Positions 16,903-24,951 of a stretch of DNA of 64,000 nt are shown piece by piece; position 1 is the stretch's first letter, and each line of letters starts with the position of its first letter. Location: NCBI RefSeq assembly GCF_002237755.1, contig NZ_MWSJ01000014.1:1-64000 (forward strand), in the 5' to 3' direction. The position numbers and the translations under genes were made by a program. The stretch comes from Lysinibacillus sp. KCTC 33748 (GTDB lineage: Bacteria; Bacillota; Bacilli; Bacillales_A; Planococcaceae). The notes below the pieces were generated by a model, which saw nothing but the letters and a program-made list of their open reading frames with translations, was not told the DNA's origin and ran no database searches.

Positions 16903-18645
16903 ATGAAGTTTTCACGTTCGATACAGGGGAAACTAATTATCATTTCACTAGCATTATTAATTATCCCTAGCTTAGTGATAGGCTTAGTTAGCTATAGCAA
17001 AGCAAAAAAAGGTCTGGATGATATTGGTGAACAAGTTATTAAAAATAGTGTTGAATCTTCTTTGCAATTAATCGAGTTAGCAAATGAGAGTGTTAAAAGG
17101 GGCGAAGTTCCTTTAGAAGTTGCACAGGAGAAAGTGCGGGAGGCATTTCTAGGACCGAAGGATAGTGAAGGAAAGAGGCCAATTAATTATCCTGGAGACT
17201 TGGGGGAGTATGGTTATCTATATGTTTTAGATGATAAAGGGACATTAACAACCCATCCGACTCGAGAAGGGGATAACCTATGGAACGATCAAGATAGTAG
17301 CGGAAATTACTTTATTCGGGAAGTAACCGAAAAAGCACTTGCCGGTGGGGGATATACCAAATATGAGTTTGAGCTACCAGGGCAAGATGTATTAGCTGAT
17401 AAAATAATTTATTCTGCAAAGGATCCAAATTGGGGATGGATTATAGTATCGGGTACATATATGCAAGACTTTAATGAAGGGGCTAATTCATTATTATTCG
17501 TTATTGGTATTACATTATTAGGTGCCATCATTATAGGTACTATAGTTGTCATAATGGTTTCAAGACATTTAGCTTTACCAGTGCGAAAATTATCGAAACG
17601 TGTACGTGAAGTAGCCAAAGGGAATTTAACTGTAGAAATTGAAAATCTACAACGTTCAGATGAGATCGGTCAGTTAAATGAAGGCTTTAATGAAATGGTT
17701 GATCAACTGAAAACATTAATTACAGATGTAGAGGAAGCTATTGTAGAAATTCAATCGACATCGTCAAATTTAACATCTGTGGCAGAGGAAACAAACGCTT
17801 ATGGAGATGAAATAGTAAAAGCGATAAATGAGGTTTCAAACGGCGCATCAATGCAAGCTTCAGAGGCAGAGGATACGAATAGAACAGCAATTGATTTTGC
17901 GCAACAGATTGAATTATTGCATGACAAAAATGAAGTAATGCTAGATGCATCTCAAAATATGAAGCAATCAAATCAAGACGGGCTTTTAAATTTAAAGAAC
18001 TTAAAAGAGACATCACACGAGTCTTCAGAAGTGATTAATAATGTCCAGGCTGTATTTAATAGCTTAATTGTGAAAGTTAGGGAAATTGAAGGCATTGTCG
18101 GTACGATTACGGAGATTTCTGATCAGACGAATCTACTTGCATTGAATGCATCGATAGAGGCGGCTAGAGCTGGGGAGCATGGCAAAGGCTTTGCAGTTGT
18201 TGCTGAGGAGGTACGTAAGTTAGCGGATCAAACATCTGTAGCAACAGAGCGAGTGCGTACAACCTTAAAGGGAATTGAAAGTGAAACTAATTTAGTGAAT
18301 GATGAGATGAAGAAAACAAACGTCATTGTTCGTCAGCAAAATGATTCGGTGGCCATAACAGAGTCATCCTTTAAGGAAATAGAATTGGCCGTAGAAGAGA
18401 TCATTTCTATTATTAAGGAAATGACTACTGGGGTAGAATATTTGAATGGCTCAAAAAATAACATTATGCAATCTATCGAAAGTATTGCGATGATTAGTGA
18501 GAAAAATGCTGCTGCATCAGAGGAAGTTACGGCATCCGTTGATGAACAACAGCGTGCCATTCAGGTTGTTAGTGAATCTTCCAATGATTTAACAGATGAA
18601 ATAACAGCGTTACAGGATTCTATTAAGCGCTTTATATTAAGATAA
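16903..18645 (+). CDS. Methyl-accepting chemotaxis protein with Cache sensor
   Basis: A membrane chemoreceptor signalling to CheA/CheW. Order: TM1 (about 10-31), an extracytoplasmic single Cache-type domain with [18 protein letters not shown]2 (about 197-219), HAMP linker, then a long signalling coiled coil with the highly conserved hairpin tip [20 protein letters not shown]. Length 580 aa is usual. GGGGGG lies 7 nt before the ATG. The ligand is unknown; Cache domains often bind amino acids or organic acids. It is monocistronic with its own terminator. Confidence 0.92.
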   Translation: MKFSRSIQGKLIIISLALLIIPSLVIGLVSYSKAKKGLDDIGEQVIKNSVESSLQLIELANESVKRGEVPLEVAQEKVREAFLGPKDSEGKRPINYPGDLGEYGYLYVLDDKGTLTTHPTREGDNLWNDQDSSGNYFIREVTEKALAGGGYTKYEFELPGQDVLADKIIYSAKDPNWGWIIVSGTYMQDFNEGANSLLFVIGITLLGAIIIGTIVVIMVSRHLALPVRKLSKRVREVAKGNLTVEIENLQRSDEIGQLNEGFNEMVDQLKTLITDVEEAIVEIQSTSSNLTSVAEETNAYGDEIVKAINEVSNGASMQASEAEDTNRTAIDFAQQIELLHDKNEVMLDASQNMKQSNQDGLLNLKNLKETSHESSEVINNVQAVFNSLIVKVREIEGIVGTITEISDQTNLLALNASIEAARAGEHGKGFAVVAEEVRKLADQTSVATERVRTTLKGIESETNLVNDEMKKTNVIVRQQNDSVAITESSFKEIELAVEEIISIIKEMTTGVEYLNGSKNNIMQSIESIAMISEKNAAASEEVTASVDEQQRAIQVVSESSNDLTDEITALQDSIKRFILR

Positions 18646-18652
18646 TCAATTT

Positions 18653-18695
18653 AGGATGTTTGTACAGCAATTTCAGTACAAGCATCCTTTTTTTT
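18653..18695 (+). terminator. Terminator of the chemoreceptor gene
   Basis: AGGATGTTTGTAC pairs with GTACAAGCATCCT (one G-U pair) and is followed by T8. Confidence 0.9.
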
Positions 18696-18731
18696 GCCTA
18701 AACGTTAATAAAAGGTAAGGGGGGGTCAATT

Positions 18732-19307
18732 GTGAAGAAATGGGTAATAAGGTTAGGGGTTATATTGCTTGCTATGGGTAGTGTTGTTTATATTTGGCTC
18801 GGCGAGGAGATGAAACAGGGTGTCCAGCCAGCTGCAAACGGAACAGCTACATACATGATTGTCCTGGGAGCAAAGGTAAAACCGGGTGGAATTCCATCGC
18901 TTTCTTTGAAAAATAGATTAGAAGAGGCAGTAAAGTATTTGAAAAAGTATCCTCGTGTAAAAGTGATCGTGTCAGGTGGAAAAGGGGAAGATGAAGATCG
19001 GACAGAGGCTTCAGTCATGCTTAAATACTTACAGGACAATGATATTGATACGAATAGAATAGTAGTGGAAGACCAATCTACTTCAACTTATGAGAACTTA
19101 TTATTTAGTAAAGAACTTTTGCCTAAAGAAACTAAGAAAATCACGATAGTCTCTAATGATTTTCATTTAAAGCGTGCAAAATATTTAGCGGAGACTTTAG
19201 GTTTTGAAGTAGATGTAGTTGCGGCAAAAACGCCAAAATCGGTGGAATTGAAGTTAACGCTACGGGAAAGGGCCGCACTATTAAAAACATATGTATTTGG
19301 CTATTAA
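18732..19307 (+). CDS. YdcF-like DUF218 membrane-anchored protein
   Basis: A member of the DUF218/ElyC-SanA-YdcF family, implicated elsewhere in envelope integrity. One N-terminal membrane segment (about 5-22) is followed by the family motifs VLGAKV, IVSGGKG, EDQSTSTYEN and VSNDFHLKRA, which form the conserved pocket. Length 191 aa is normal. The GTG start follows AAGGGGGGG. The 3' end lies about 75 nt before the peptidase gene, whose promoter seems to sit in this junction. The exact biochemical role is not known. Confidence 0.85.
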   Translation: MKKWVIRLGVILLAMGSVVYIWLGEEMKQGVQPAANGTATYMIVLGAKVKPGGIPSLSLKNRLEEAVKYLKKYPRVKVIVSGGKGEDEDRTEASVMLKYLQDNDIDTNRIVVEDQSTSTYENLLFSKELLPKETKKITIVSNDFHLKRAKYLAETLGFEVDVVAAKTPKSVELKLTLRERAALLKTYVFGY

Positions 19308-19312
19308 TTTAT

Positions 19313-19341
19313 TTCTTAATACTATAGATTTGGCATATAAT
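19313..19341 (+). promoter_or_regulatory. Candidate sigma-A promoter of the M3 peptidase gene
   Basis: TTCTTA-17-TATAAT: the -10 is perfect, the -35 weak. It lies about 40 nt before the start at 19381. Confidence 0.5.
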
Positions 19342-19380
19342 AGAAATATAACGGGGTATATGACAGAAAGAGGGGACTTT

Positions 19381-21078
19381 ATGAAAACATTTAAAGACTA
19401 TGAATACAGCCGTCCTAAAGTTGAGGCAATGAAAGAGCAACAATTATCTTTAATTGACGAATTTAAAAATGCGAAAACGATGTACGAGCAAAGTGAAATA
19501 ATTGAGAAATTAAACGGATTGAGTAATGACTATGCCACGATGGCGAACCTGGTGTATATTCGTGCTTCGATTGATACGAATGATGAATTCTATCACGCAG
19601 AACGCGATTATTATGATGAGGTTGGACCTGAGTTAGAAGAGGTAACAACAGAATATTATAAAGCACTAATCGCTTCACCATTCCGTGAGCAGTTAGAAGA
19701 AAAATGGGGCCAGCAATTATTTGATTTAGCAACCTATCAAATTAAAGGTTTTTCACCAGCAGTCATTGATCTAATGCAAAAGGAGAACAAGCTCGTTTCA
19801 GAATATAATAAGCTTGTTGCCTCTGCGCAAATTGACTTTAATGGTGAAACATTAACGCTTGCCCAGCTTGGTCCGTATGCAGAGTCTACTGATCGTGAAA
19901 TGCGTAAGGCGGCAACGGATGCACGCTTTGGCTTCTTTGCTGGCCATGAAGAGGAATTTGATCGACTATATGATGAACTTGTCAAAGTGCGCCATGAAAT
20001 CGCTGTTAAATTAGGTTATAAAAACTATGTCGAGCTAGGCTATGTTCGAATGAATCGCATTGACTATAATGCAGATATGGTGAAGAAATTCCGTGACCAA
20101 GTTCGTGATTTAATCGTACCTATTGCAACTAAGTTATATGAGCGCCAGGCAAAGCGTATTGGTATTTCTGAATTTAAGTTCTATGATGAAGCATTCAACT
20201 TTGTATCAGGAAATGCGACACCAAAAGGCGATCCAGAATGGATTGTTGCGAACGGTAAAAAAATGTATGAGGAGCTATCACCTGAGACGGGTGAATTCTT
20301 CAACTTTATGATTGACCATGAATTAATGGACTTAGTGGCGAAGAAAGGTAAAGAGAGTGGCGGTTATTGTACGTTTATCGAAAACTATCACTCTCCATTT
20401 ATCTTCTCGAACTTTAATGGTACTTCAGGTGATATCGATGTGTTAACACATGAAGCGGGACATGCTTTCCAAGTTTATTCAAGCCGTGACATCGGAATCC
20501 CAGAATATTTATGGCCAACTTATGAATCTTGTGAAATTCATTCGATGAGTATGGAGTTTTTCACATGGCCATGGATGGAGCTATTCTTTAAGGAAGACAC
20601 AGAAAAATATAAGTTCACACACTTAAGCAGTGGCTTATTATTCCTTCCTTACGGTGTTGCAGTTGATGAGTTCCAGCATGTGATTTATGAAAATCCGAAT
20701 ATGACACCAGCTGAACGTAAAGTTGCGTGGAAAAAAATTGAAGAGACATATTTACCACACCGTGACTATGATCATAATAGTTATCTAGAAGCGGGTGGTG
20801 TATGGCAACGTCAGGCACATATTTATGCAAGTCCGTTCTATTACATTGATTACACGTTAGCGCAAATTTGTGCATTCCAGTTCTGGAAACGTTCACGTGA
20901 AGAATTTGAAGCTGCCTGGAAGGACTATACTCATTTATGTAATTTAGGTGGTTCTATGTCCTTTACGAAGCTTGTAAAAGAAGCTGGCTTAATTTCACCA
21001 TTTGAGGACGGCTGTGTTGAATCGGTCATTGGCGATATTGAAGATTACTTAAATTCAGTAGACGATACAAAATTATAA
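19381..21078 (+). CDS. M3 family oligoendopeptidase (PepF-like)
   Basis: A cytosolic zinc metallopeptidase that trims oligopeptides. The zinc site is HEAGH (H357, H361) with a downstream Glu in YESCEIHSMSMEF, the arrangement of family M3. Length 565 aa matches the M3B subgroup of oligoendopeptidases. The start at 19381 is chosen because GAGGGGA lies 5 nt before it; the in-frame extension upstream runs back into the YdcF-like gene. Oligoendopeptidase F is the best description, with substrate range unknown. Confidence 0.9.
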   Translation: MKTFKDYEYSRPKVEAMKEQQLSLIDEFKNAKTMYEQSEIIEKLNGLSNDYATMANLVYIRASIDTNDEFYHAERDYYDEVGPELEEVTTEYYKALIASPFREQLEEKWGQQLFDLATYQIKGFSPAVIDLMQKENKLVSEYNKLVASAQIDFNGETLTLAQLGPYAESTDREMRKAATDARFGFFAGHEEEFDRLYDELVKVRHEIAVKLGYKNYVELGYVRMNRIDYNADMVKKFRDQVRDLIVPIATKLYERQAKRIGISEFKFYDEAFNFVSGNATPKGDPEWIVANGKKMYEELSPETGEFFNFMIDHELMDLVAKKGKESGGYCTFIENYHSPFIFSNFNGTSGDIDVLTHEAGHAFQVYSSRDIGIPEYLWPTYESCEIHSMSMEFFTWPWMELFFKEDTEKYKFTHLSSGLLFLPYGVAVDEFQHVIYENPNMTPAERKVAWKKIEETYLPHRDYDHNSYLEAGGVWQRQAHIYASPFYYIDYTLAQICAFQFWKRSREEFEAAWKDYTHLCNLGGSMSFTKLVKEAGLISPFEDGCVESVIGDIEDYLNSVDDTKL

Positions 21079-21093
21079 ACTATTACATTGTGG

Positions 21094-21197
21094 AAATTTG
21101 CGACACTCCTGTGGAAGGCAAAACGTATGGGCCTCCTCGGATGCTTTGGCATTTGAGGGGCTTGCGAGATTGCCCATTGGAGGGTTGCAATTTTTTT
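21094..21197 (+). terminator. Unusually long structured terminator or 3' RNA element after the M3 peptidase
   Basis: AAATTTGCGACACTCC pairs imperfectly with GGAGGGTTGCAATTT, enclosing GTATGGG/CCCAT and CCTCCTCGGATGC/GGCATTTGAGGGG stems, and ends in T7. The size (about 100 nt) and GC-rich interior are unlike the other terminators here. Confidence 0.55.
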
Positions 21198-21204
21198 GTG
21201 TTAA

Positions 21205-21275
21205 CTATTTTCAGCAAATGTCTTTTGTAGCGAAAGCAAAGCGGCAGCTACAATTATGCCGAGGCATAATTGATA
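21205..21275 (+). repeat. Family-A repeat with perfect terminal palindrome
   Basis: The head is TTTTCAGCAAATGTC, the middle is GTAGCGAAAGCAAAGCGGCAG and the tail palindrome AATTATGCC-GA-GGCATAATT is at 21252-21271. It lies about 100 nt before the AI-2E-family gene. Confidence 0.75.
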
Positions 21276-21372
21276 AACTCTCATATTTAGACAATAATTA
21301 ATAGGATACTTGCGAAATGGTTAATATATAAGTAGTATTTTCAGTAACTGAGATAAAAGGAAGTGAATTAAA

Positions 21373-22452
21373 GTGACGAGGAAAGTTTGGTTTCAAGTAG
21401 GCGTAGGGATTTTACTTACCCTATTAGTCATTAAATATTTTATAGAGATTCATTGGATTTTTTCGCCGCTTGTAATTATCTTAAAGGCTATTTTTGTACC
21501 TTTATTACTGGGCGGTGTTTTGTATTATGTTACAGAGCCGATTCAGAGATTTTTAGAGAAGCGTAAATGGCCGAGATGGGCGAGCATTTTAACGATCGTC
21601 GTTGGATTAATCGCGCTTGTCGGTAGCTTTGGGTGGATCGTTGGTAATCCGATTGCCGTACAGGTAAATAATTTAGTGAAAAATGTACCGCAGATTAGTG
21701 CTAGTATTCAAGATGCAGCTGATTATGTATTGAGAAACAGGGATAATTTCCCGCCACAGTTAAAAGATCTTATCGACAATATGGCGGACTATGTGCAGGA
21801 TATTGCTTTTGCGGCAAGTAAAGGACTAGTATCACTTTTACAATCAGTGGTTTCAGTTTCTTTATTAGCTATTTTAATTCCGTTTTTCTTTATATTTATG
21901 TTGAAGGATCATGAAAAATTTGCACCATCAATTTATAAATATTTTAGTGGTGAACGCCGTGAATGGGTGAAGAAAACGTTAATTGAAATTGATAGTGTTT
22001 TACGTAGCTACATACAAGGACAGCTACAAATTAGTTTTTTACTTGCACTTATTATGTATGTCGGATATTTAATTATAGGTTTAGAATATTCATTGCTTCT
22101 TGTTATATTTGCTTTCTTTATGAATATGATTCCGTTTATAGGACCATGGATTGCCTTTACACCAGCGCTGATCGTGGCTGTTGTTCAGGATCCAGTGTTG
22201 GTTATATGGGTGTCTGTTGTCACACTAGTGGCACAGCAAATTGATAGTAACTTTATAACGCCTAATGTAATGGGGAAAACACTCGATATCCATCCGTTAA
22301 CCGTTATTACAGTTATTTTAGCAGCAGGTAATATTGCAGGCTTTATCGGTATTATCATTGCTGTACCGTTTTATGCAGTATTAAAAGTAATCGCATCCAA
22401 TATTTATGATGAACGGAACGTGATTAAGAAAAAGGCTACGAAGTCGGTATAG
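21373..22452 (+). CDS. AI-2E family transporter (PerM/YueF-like)
   Basis: A membrane protein of the AI-2E exporter family, several members of which act as Na+/H+ antiporters or efflux permeases. The predicted topology is paired N-terminal helices, a long soluble loop (about 90-150), then a C-terminal cluster of helices including the signature MNMIPFIGPWIAFTPALIV and VMGKTLDIHPLTVI. Length 359 aa is normal. The GTG start follows AAAAGGAAGTGA. Only 12 nt separate it from the Nudix gene, so the two form an operon. Real AI-2 transport should not be assumed. Confidence 0.87.
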   Translation: MTRKVWFQVGVGILLTLLVIKYFIEIHWIFSPLVIILKAIFVPLLLGGVLYYVTEPIQRFLEKRKWPRWASILTIVVGLIALVGSFGWIVGNPIAVQVNNLVKNVPQISASIQDAADYVLRNRDNFPPQLKDLIDNMADYVQDIAFAASKGLVSLLQSVVSVSLLAILIPFFFIFMLKDHEKFAPSIYKYFSGERREWVKKTLIEIDSVLRSYIQGQLQISFLLALIMYVGYLIIGLEYSLLLVIFAFFMNMIPFIGPWIAFTPALIVAVVQDPVLVIWVSVVTLVAQQIDSNFITPNVMGKTLDIHPLTVITVILAAGNIAGFIGIIIAVPFYAVLKVIASNIYDERNVIKKKATKSV

Positions 22453-22464
22453 GAGTCGGAAAAA

Positions 22465-23076
22465 ATGGAACAAGAAATTGTGAAAGTTTTTAATGAACAG
22501 CATGAACAGATTGGGACAGCAACGAGAGCAGAGGTACATGAAAAAGGACTATGGCATGAAACATTCCACTGTTGGCTTGTCAATGAGGACTATATCTATT
22601 TCCAAATCCGTAGTGCACAAAAAAAGGACTATCCTGGTTTGCTTGATATTACAGCAGCGGGGCATTTATTAGCTATAGAGACAGTCGAGTCAGGAATTCG
22701 CGAAGTAAAGGAAGAGCTAGGACTCGATGTTGACGTACACGAAGTAGTTAAAATGGGCATGACATCTTGTAGTATCGTTTCAGAAAACATGATTGACAAT
22801 GAATTTTGTCATGTTTTTATATATCCATTCAAACATGATTGGGAATCATTTAACCTGCAGTATGAGGAAGTGTCAGGGGTCGTTCGAGCAAAGCTTGACG
22901 AGGCCGAGGCATTCTTTTTAGGAGAAACAGCTACTTTAAATATTGAAGGCTATGAATATTTCCCTGATGGTCAACGAGCGAAAATTGTGCGCCCTGTTAG
23001 TACTGCGCAATTTGTCCCTTACAGGGAACTATACGTTGCCCATGTTATTCAGTTTGTAAAAGATAAAATGTTATGA
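22465..23076 (+). CDS. Nudix hydrolase
   Basis: A cytosolic pyrophosphohydrolase with a full Nudix box GX5EX7REUXEEXGU (G-HLLAI-E...GIREVKEELGL, about residues 72-93). The N-terminal segment VFNEQHEQIGTATRAEVHEKGLWH resembles the isopentenyl-diphosphate isomerase-like Nudix subgroup, but isomerase-specific residues cannot be confirmed. At 203 aa it is longer than a minimal Nudix domain. It lies directly behind the AI-2E-family gene with a ribosome binding site AGGAG, so the two are co-transcribed. The substrate is unknown. Confidence 0.88.
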   Translation: MEQEIVKVFNEQHEQIGTATRAEVHEKGLWHETFHCWLVNEDYIYFQIRSAQKKDYPGLLDITAAGHLLAIETVESGIREVKEELGLDVDVHEVVKMGMTSCSIVSENMIDNEFCHVFIYPFKHDWESFNLQYEEVSGVVRAKLDEAEAFFLGETATLNIEGYEYFPDGQRAKIVRPVSTAQFVPYRELYVAHVIQFVKDKML

Positions 23077-23125
23077 ATTTGTGGGGTGTCTGAAAAACCT
23101 TCATAGGAATTCTAGCATAATTGTA

Positions 23126-23222
23126 AAAGGTAAATCCGCTTCGCTTTCCGTGAATAAGGTATGAGCAACATCATTGTGCTCGTGCTTTTTTCATAGGAAG
23201 TTTAAGCGGATTTTTTGCCTTT
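23126..23222 (+). repeat. Long imperfect hairpin (possible miniature element or terminator)
   Basis: AAAGG-AAATCCGCTT at the left pairs with AAGCGGATTT-GCCTTT at the right, with inner pairing TTTCC/GGAAG and TGAGCAACA/TGTGCTC. The short sequence CATAGGAA recurs around it. It may end the AI-2E/Nudix transcript, or be a small inserted element. Confidence 0.5.
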
Positions 23223-23280
23223 ATAGGAAAAATCATTAGACTCTGATTTCTTGTCTCATCATCAATTTTGTTAAAGAGTA

Positions 23281-23440
23281 TGCCATGTATATAAGTTGAT
23301 CTTCATGACCTACCTCGGTACCGCTGCCGCTACGTTGGCACTACGCTTTCGCGCAAAAAACATCTGCCACTGCCCCCAGGAAAGCGCCCAATCGGAACGG
23401 AAATCAACCTAAACAATCAATCCACACGTTATGAACATGA
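23281..23440 (+). repeat. Family-B intergenic repeat, deleted form
   Basis: The head ATGTATATAAGTTGAT and the tail CCCCCAGGAAAGCGCCCA, CGGAACGGAAATCAACC and CACACGTTATG match the 29.4-kb copy. The middle is replaced by the GCGAAAGCG-type module in reverse (TTGGCACTACGCTTTCGCGC). Confidence 0.7.
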
Positions 23441-23534
23441 AACTTTACTTTTAGTACTTCCTATTTTACTTCAATATAACAGGAAGAATAAGTTATACTA
23501 AAAGAGATATTGAATAGAAAAGGAGCATTTTTAT

Positions 23535-23999
23535 ATGCTAACATTTGAACAAAAGCAAGCCATCATCGACTTATTTCCTGAACTGACAAAGAAGGAAATT
23601 TCATTGAAACGCGTAAATTATCACTTTATGGATAGCCTTTATGAAAAGACAATTGTTGTGGAAAAACTACACCCAAATGGCAACGGCTTCGTATTTGTCG
23701 GTGATTTATTGCGCTACGAGAAAGAAGCAAGTGATAAAGGCCTAGTAAACATTCGTGACTACGATGAACAACAACTTCGTGAAATTATTGAAGATGCCAT
23801 TCAATATTTATCGGAAGAAGCAGAGGAGCAAAAGCCGATTGAAGAGCTATGGCAAAATCGTGAAGGTGCTCAATTAATGCTAGCCTTTGAGCAACGTTCG
23901 TGGAATATTTATCATGGAGAAAACTTAGAAGAAGCCTTTGGTACACACGATGCTGCGAAAGAATATTTACTAGAAGAAGGTTTTCGTAAAAAGAAATAA
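23535..23999 (+). CDS. Conserved hypothetical protein, acidic cytosolic
   Basis: I do not recognise the family. The 154-aa product is rich in Glu and Lys, has no membrane segment or signal, and looks like a mixed alpha/beta protein. AAAAGGAG lies 10 nt before the ATG and codon use matches neighbours, so it is very likely a real gene. It is followed after 23 nt by a small membrane-protein ORF and then by the esterase, suggesting one transcript. Confidence 0.7.
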   Translation: MLTFEQKQAIIDLFPELTKKEISLKRVNYHFMDSLYEKTIVVEKLHPNGNGFVFVGDLLRYEKEASDKGLVNIRDYDEQQLREIIEDAIQYLSEEAEEQKPIEELWQNREGAQLMLAFEQRSWNIYHGENLEEAFGTHDAAKEYLLEEGFRKKK

Positions 24000-24022
24000 G
24001 TAATTCGGGGGATACGAAACGA

Positions 24023-24214
24023 ATGAATGGGAAAAAAATAGTGGGAATAGTTATTGTTGTTGTTCTAGCTGCTTGTTTATTTTCAGTATTTACGATCACA
24101 AAGTTTTATAAAGATCATAAGGAACAGCCAAATAGTGAAAATCGCGAAATAAATAAGTCAAAGAGCTTGAATTTAATTTTGCCACAGGCTACAATTATCT
24201 CGAATTCAAGATAA
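24023..24214 (+). CDS. Small single-pass membrane protein
   Basis: A 63-aa ORF with one clear membrane helix (IVGIVIVVVLAACLFSVF, about residues 6-24) and a charged tail. GGGGGAT lies 10 nt upstream. It fits between two genes on the same strand, and its stop is 18 nt before the esterase start. The function is unknown; the Cys inside the helix is not a convincing lipobox. Confidence 0.5.
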   Translation: MNGKKIVGIVIVVVLAACLFSVFTITKFYKDHKEQPNSENREINKSKSLNLILPQATIISNSR

Positions 24215-24232
24215 TCGAGAGGTGGACTGTAA

Positions 24233-24844
24233 ATGCAGCACGTTTTTCATAAAGGAACAGATGAAACAAAACCAATTTTTTTACTGTTACACGGTACAGG
24301 TGGAAATGAACAAAGCTTAATTGGCCTTGCGAAGGAAATTGATGAAACAGCAAGTATTTTAAGTGTCCGTGGGAATGTCCTTGAAAATGGTATGCCACGC
24401 TTTTTCCGTAGATTAGCGGAAGGTGTTTTTGATATAGAGGATTTAATTTTCCGTACGAAGGAATTAAATGACTTTTTATTAGAAGCAGCGCAGCAGTATG
24501 GCTTTGACCGTAATCGAGTTGTTGCTATCGGCTATTCTAATGGCGCGAATATTGCTGCTAGCCTATTATTCCATTATGAGGATGCTCTAGCAGGTGCAAT
24601 ACTGCATCATCCAATGGTTCCTAGACGCGATATTAAATTGCCTACACTTTCTTCAACCCCTGTCTTTATCGGTGCTGGAACGAATGATCCAATGTGTACT
24701 GCTCAGGAATCTGAAGATTTAGAGGCGCTTTTAACGTCAGCTGGGGCCGATGTGACAACTGTATGGTTTAATTATGGTCATCAGCTAACAATGCCTGAGG
24801 TAGAAGCTGCAAAAGAATGGTACGACCGTATTTATTCAAAATAA
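24233..24844 (+). CDS. Carboxylesterase/hydrolase of the MhqD/YitV type
   Basis: An alpha/beta-hydrolase of the phospholipase/carboxylesterase group. The nucleophile elbow is GYSNG (S102), the oxyanion strand is LLLHGTGGNE near the N-terminus, and the acid and base are D152 (GTNDP) and H183 (YGHQL), which completes the triad. Length 203 aa is typical. GAGAGGTGG precedes the ATG. B. subtilis MhqD, a close type, belongs to the catechol and quinone stress response, but no mhqR or dioxygenase is adjacent here, so the substrate is open. Confidence 0.85.
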   Translation: MQHVFHKGTDETKPIFLLLHGTGGNEQSLIGLAKEIDETASILSVRGNVLENGMPRFFRRLAEGVFDIEDLIFRTKELNDFLLEAAQQYGFDRNRVVAIGYSNGANIAASLLFHYEDALAGAILHHPMVPRRDIKLPTLSSTPVFIGAGTNDPMCTAQESEDLEALLTSAGADVTTVWFNYGHQLTMPEVEAAKEWYDRIYSK

Positions 24845-24845
24845 G

Positions 24846-24885
24846 AAAAAATCCGCAACCTTTGAGTGAGGGAGCGGATTTTTTT
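24846..24885 (+). terminator. Terminator of the esterase gene
   Basis: AAAATCCGC pairs with GCGGATTTT with a small CCT/AGG inner pairing, followed by T7. Confidence 0.85.
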
Positions 24886-24887
24886 AA

Positions 24888-24945
24888 TTTCTTTCAGCGG
24901 GTGTCCGAACACAAAGCCGATTTCGGATGCCGAGGCATAATTGAT
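24888..24945 (+). repeat. Family-A repeat, compact head-to-tail copy
   Basis: The head is TTTCTTTCAGCGGGTGTCC and the tail GGATGCCGAGGCATAATTGAT, with a short GCCGATTTCGG between. It lies between convergent genes, so it is not tied to a promoter here. Confidence 0.75.
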
Positions 24946-24951
24946 GTCTGT

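Noticed and set aside
21373-22452. Autoinducer-2 export as part of the quorum-sensing story
   Set aside because: The family name is historical; many members are antiporters, and no lsr or luxS gene is nearby.
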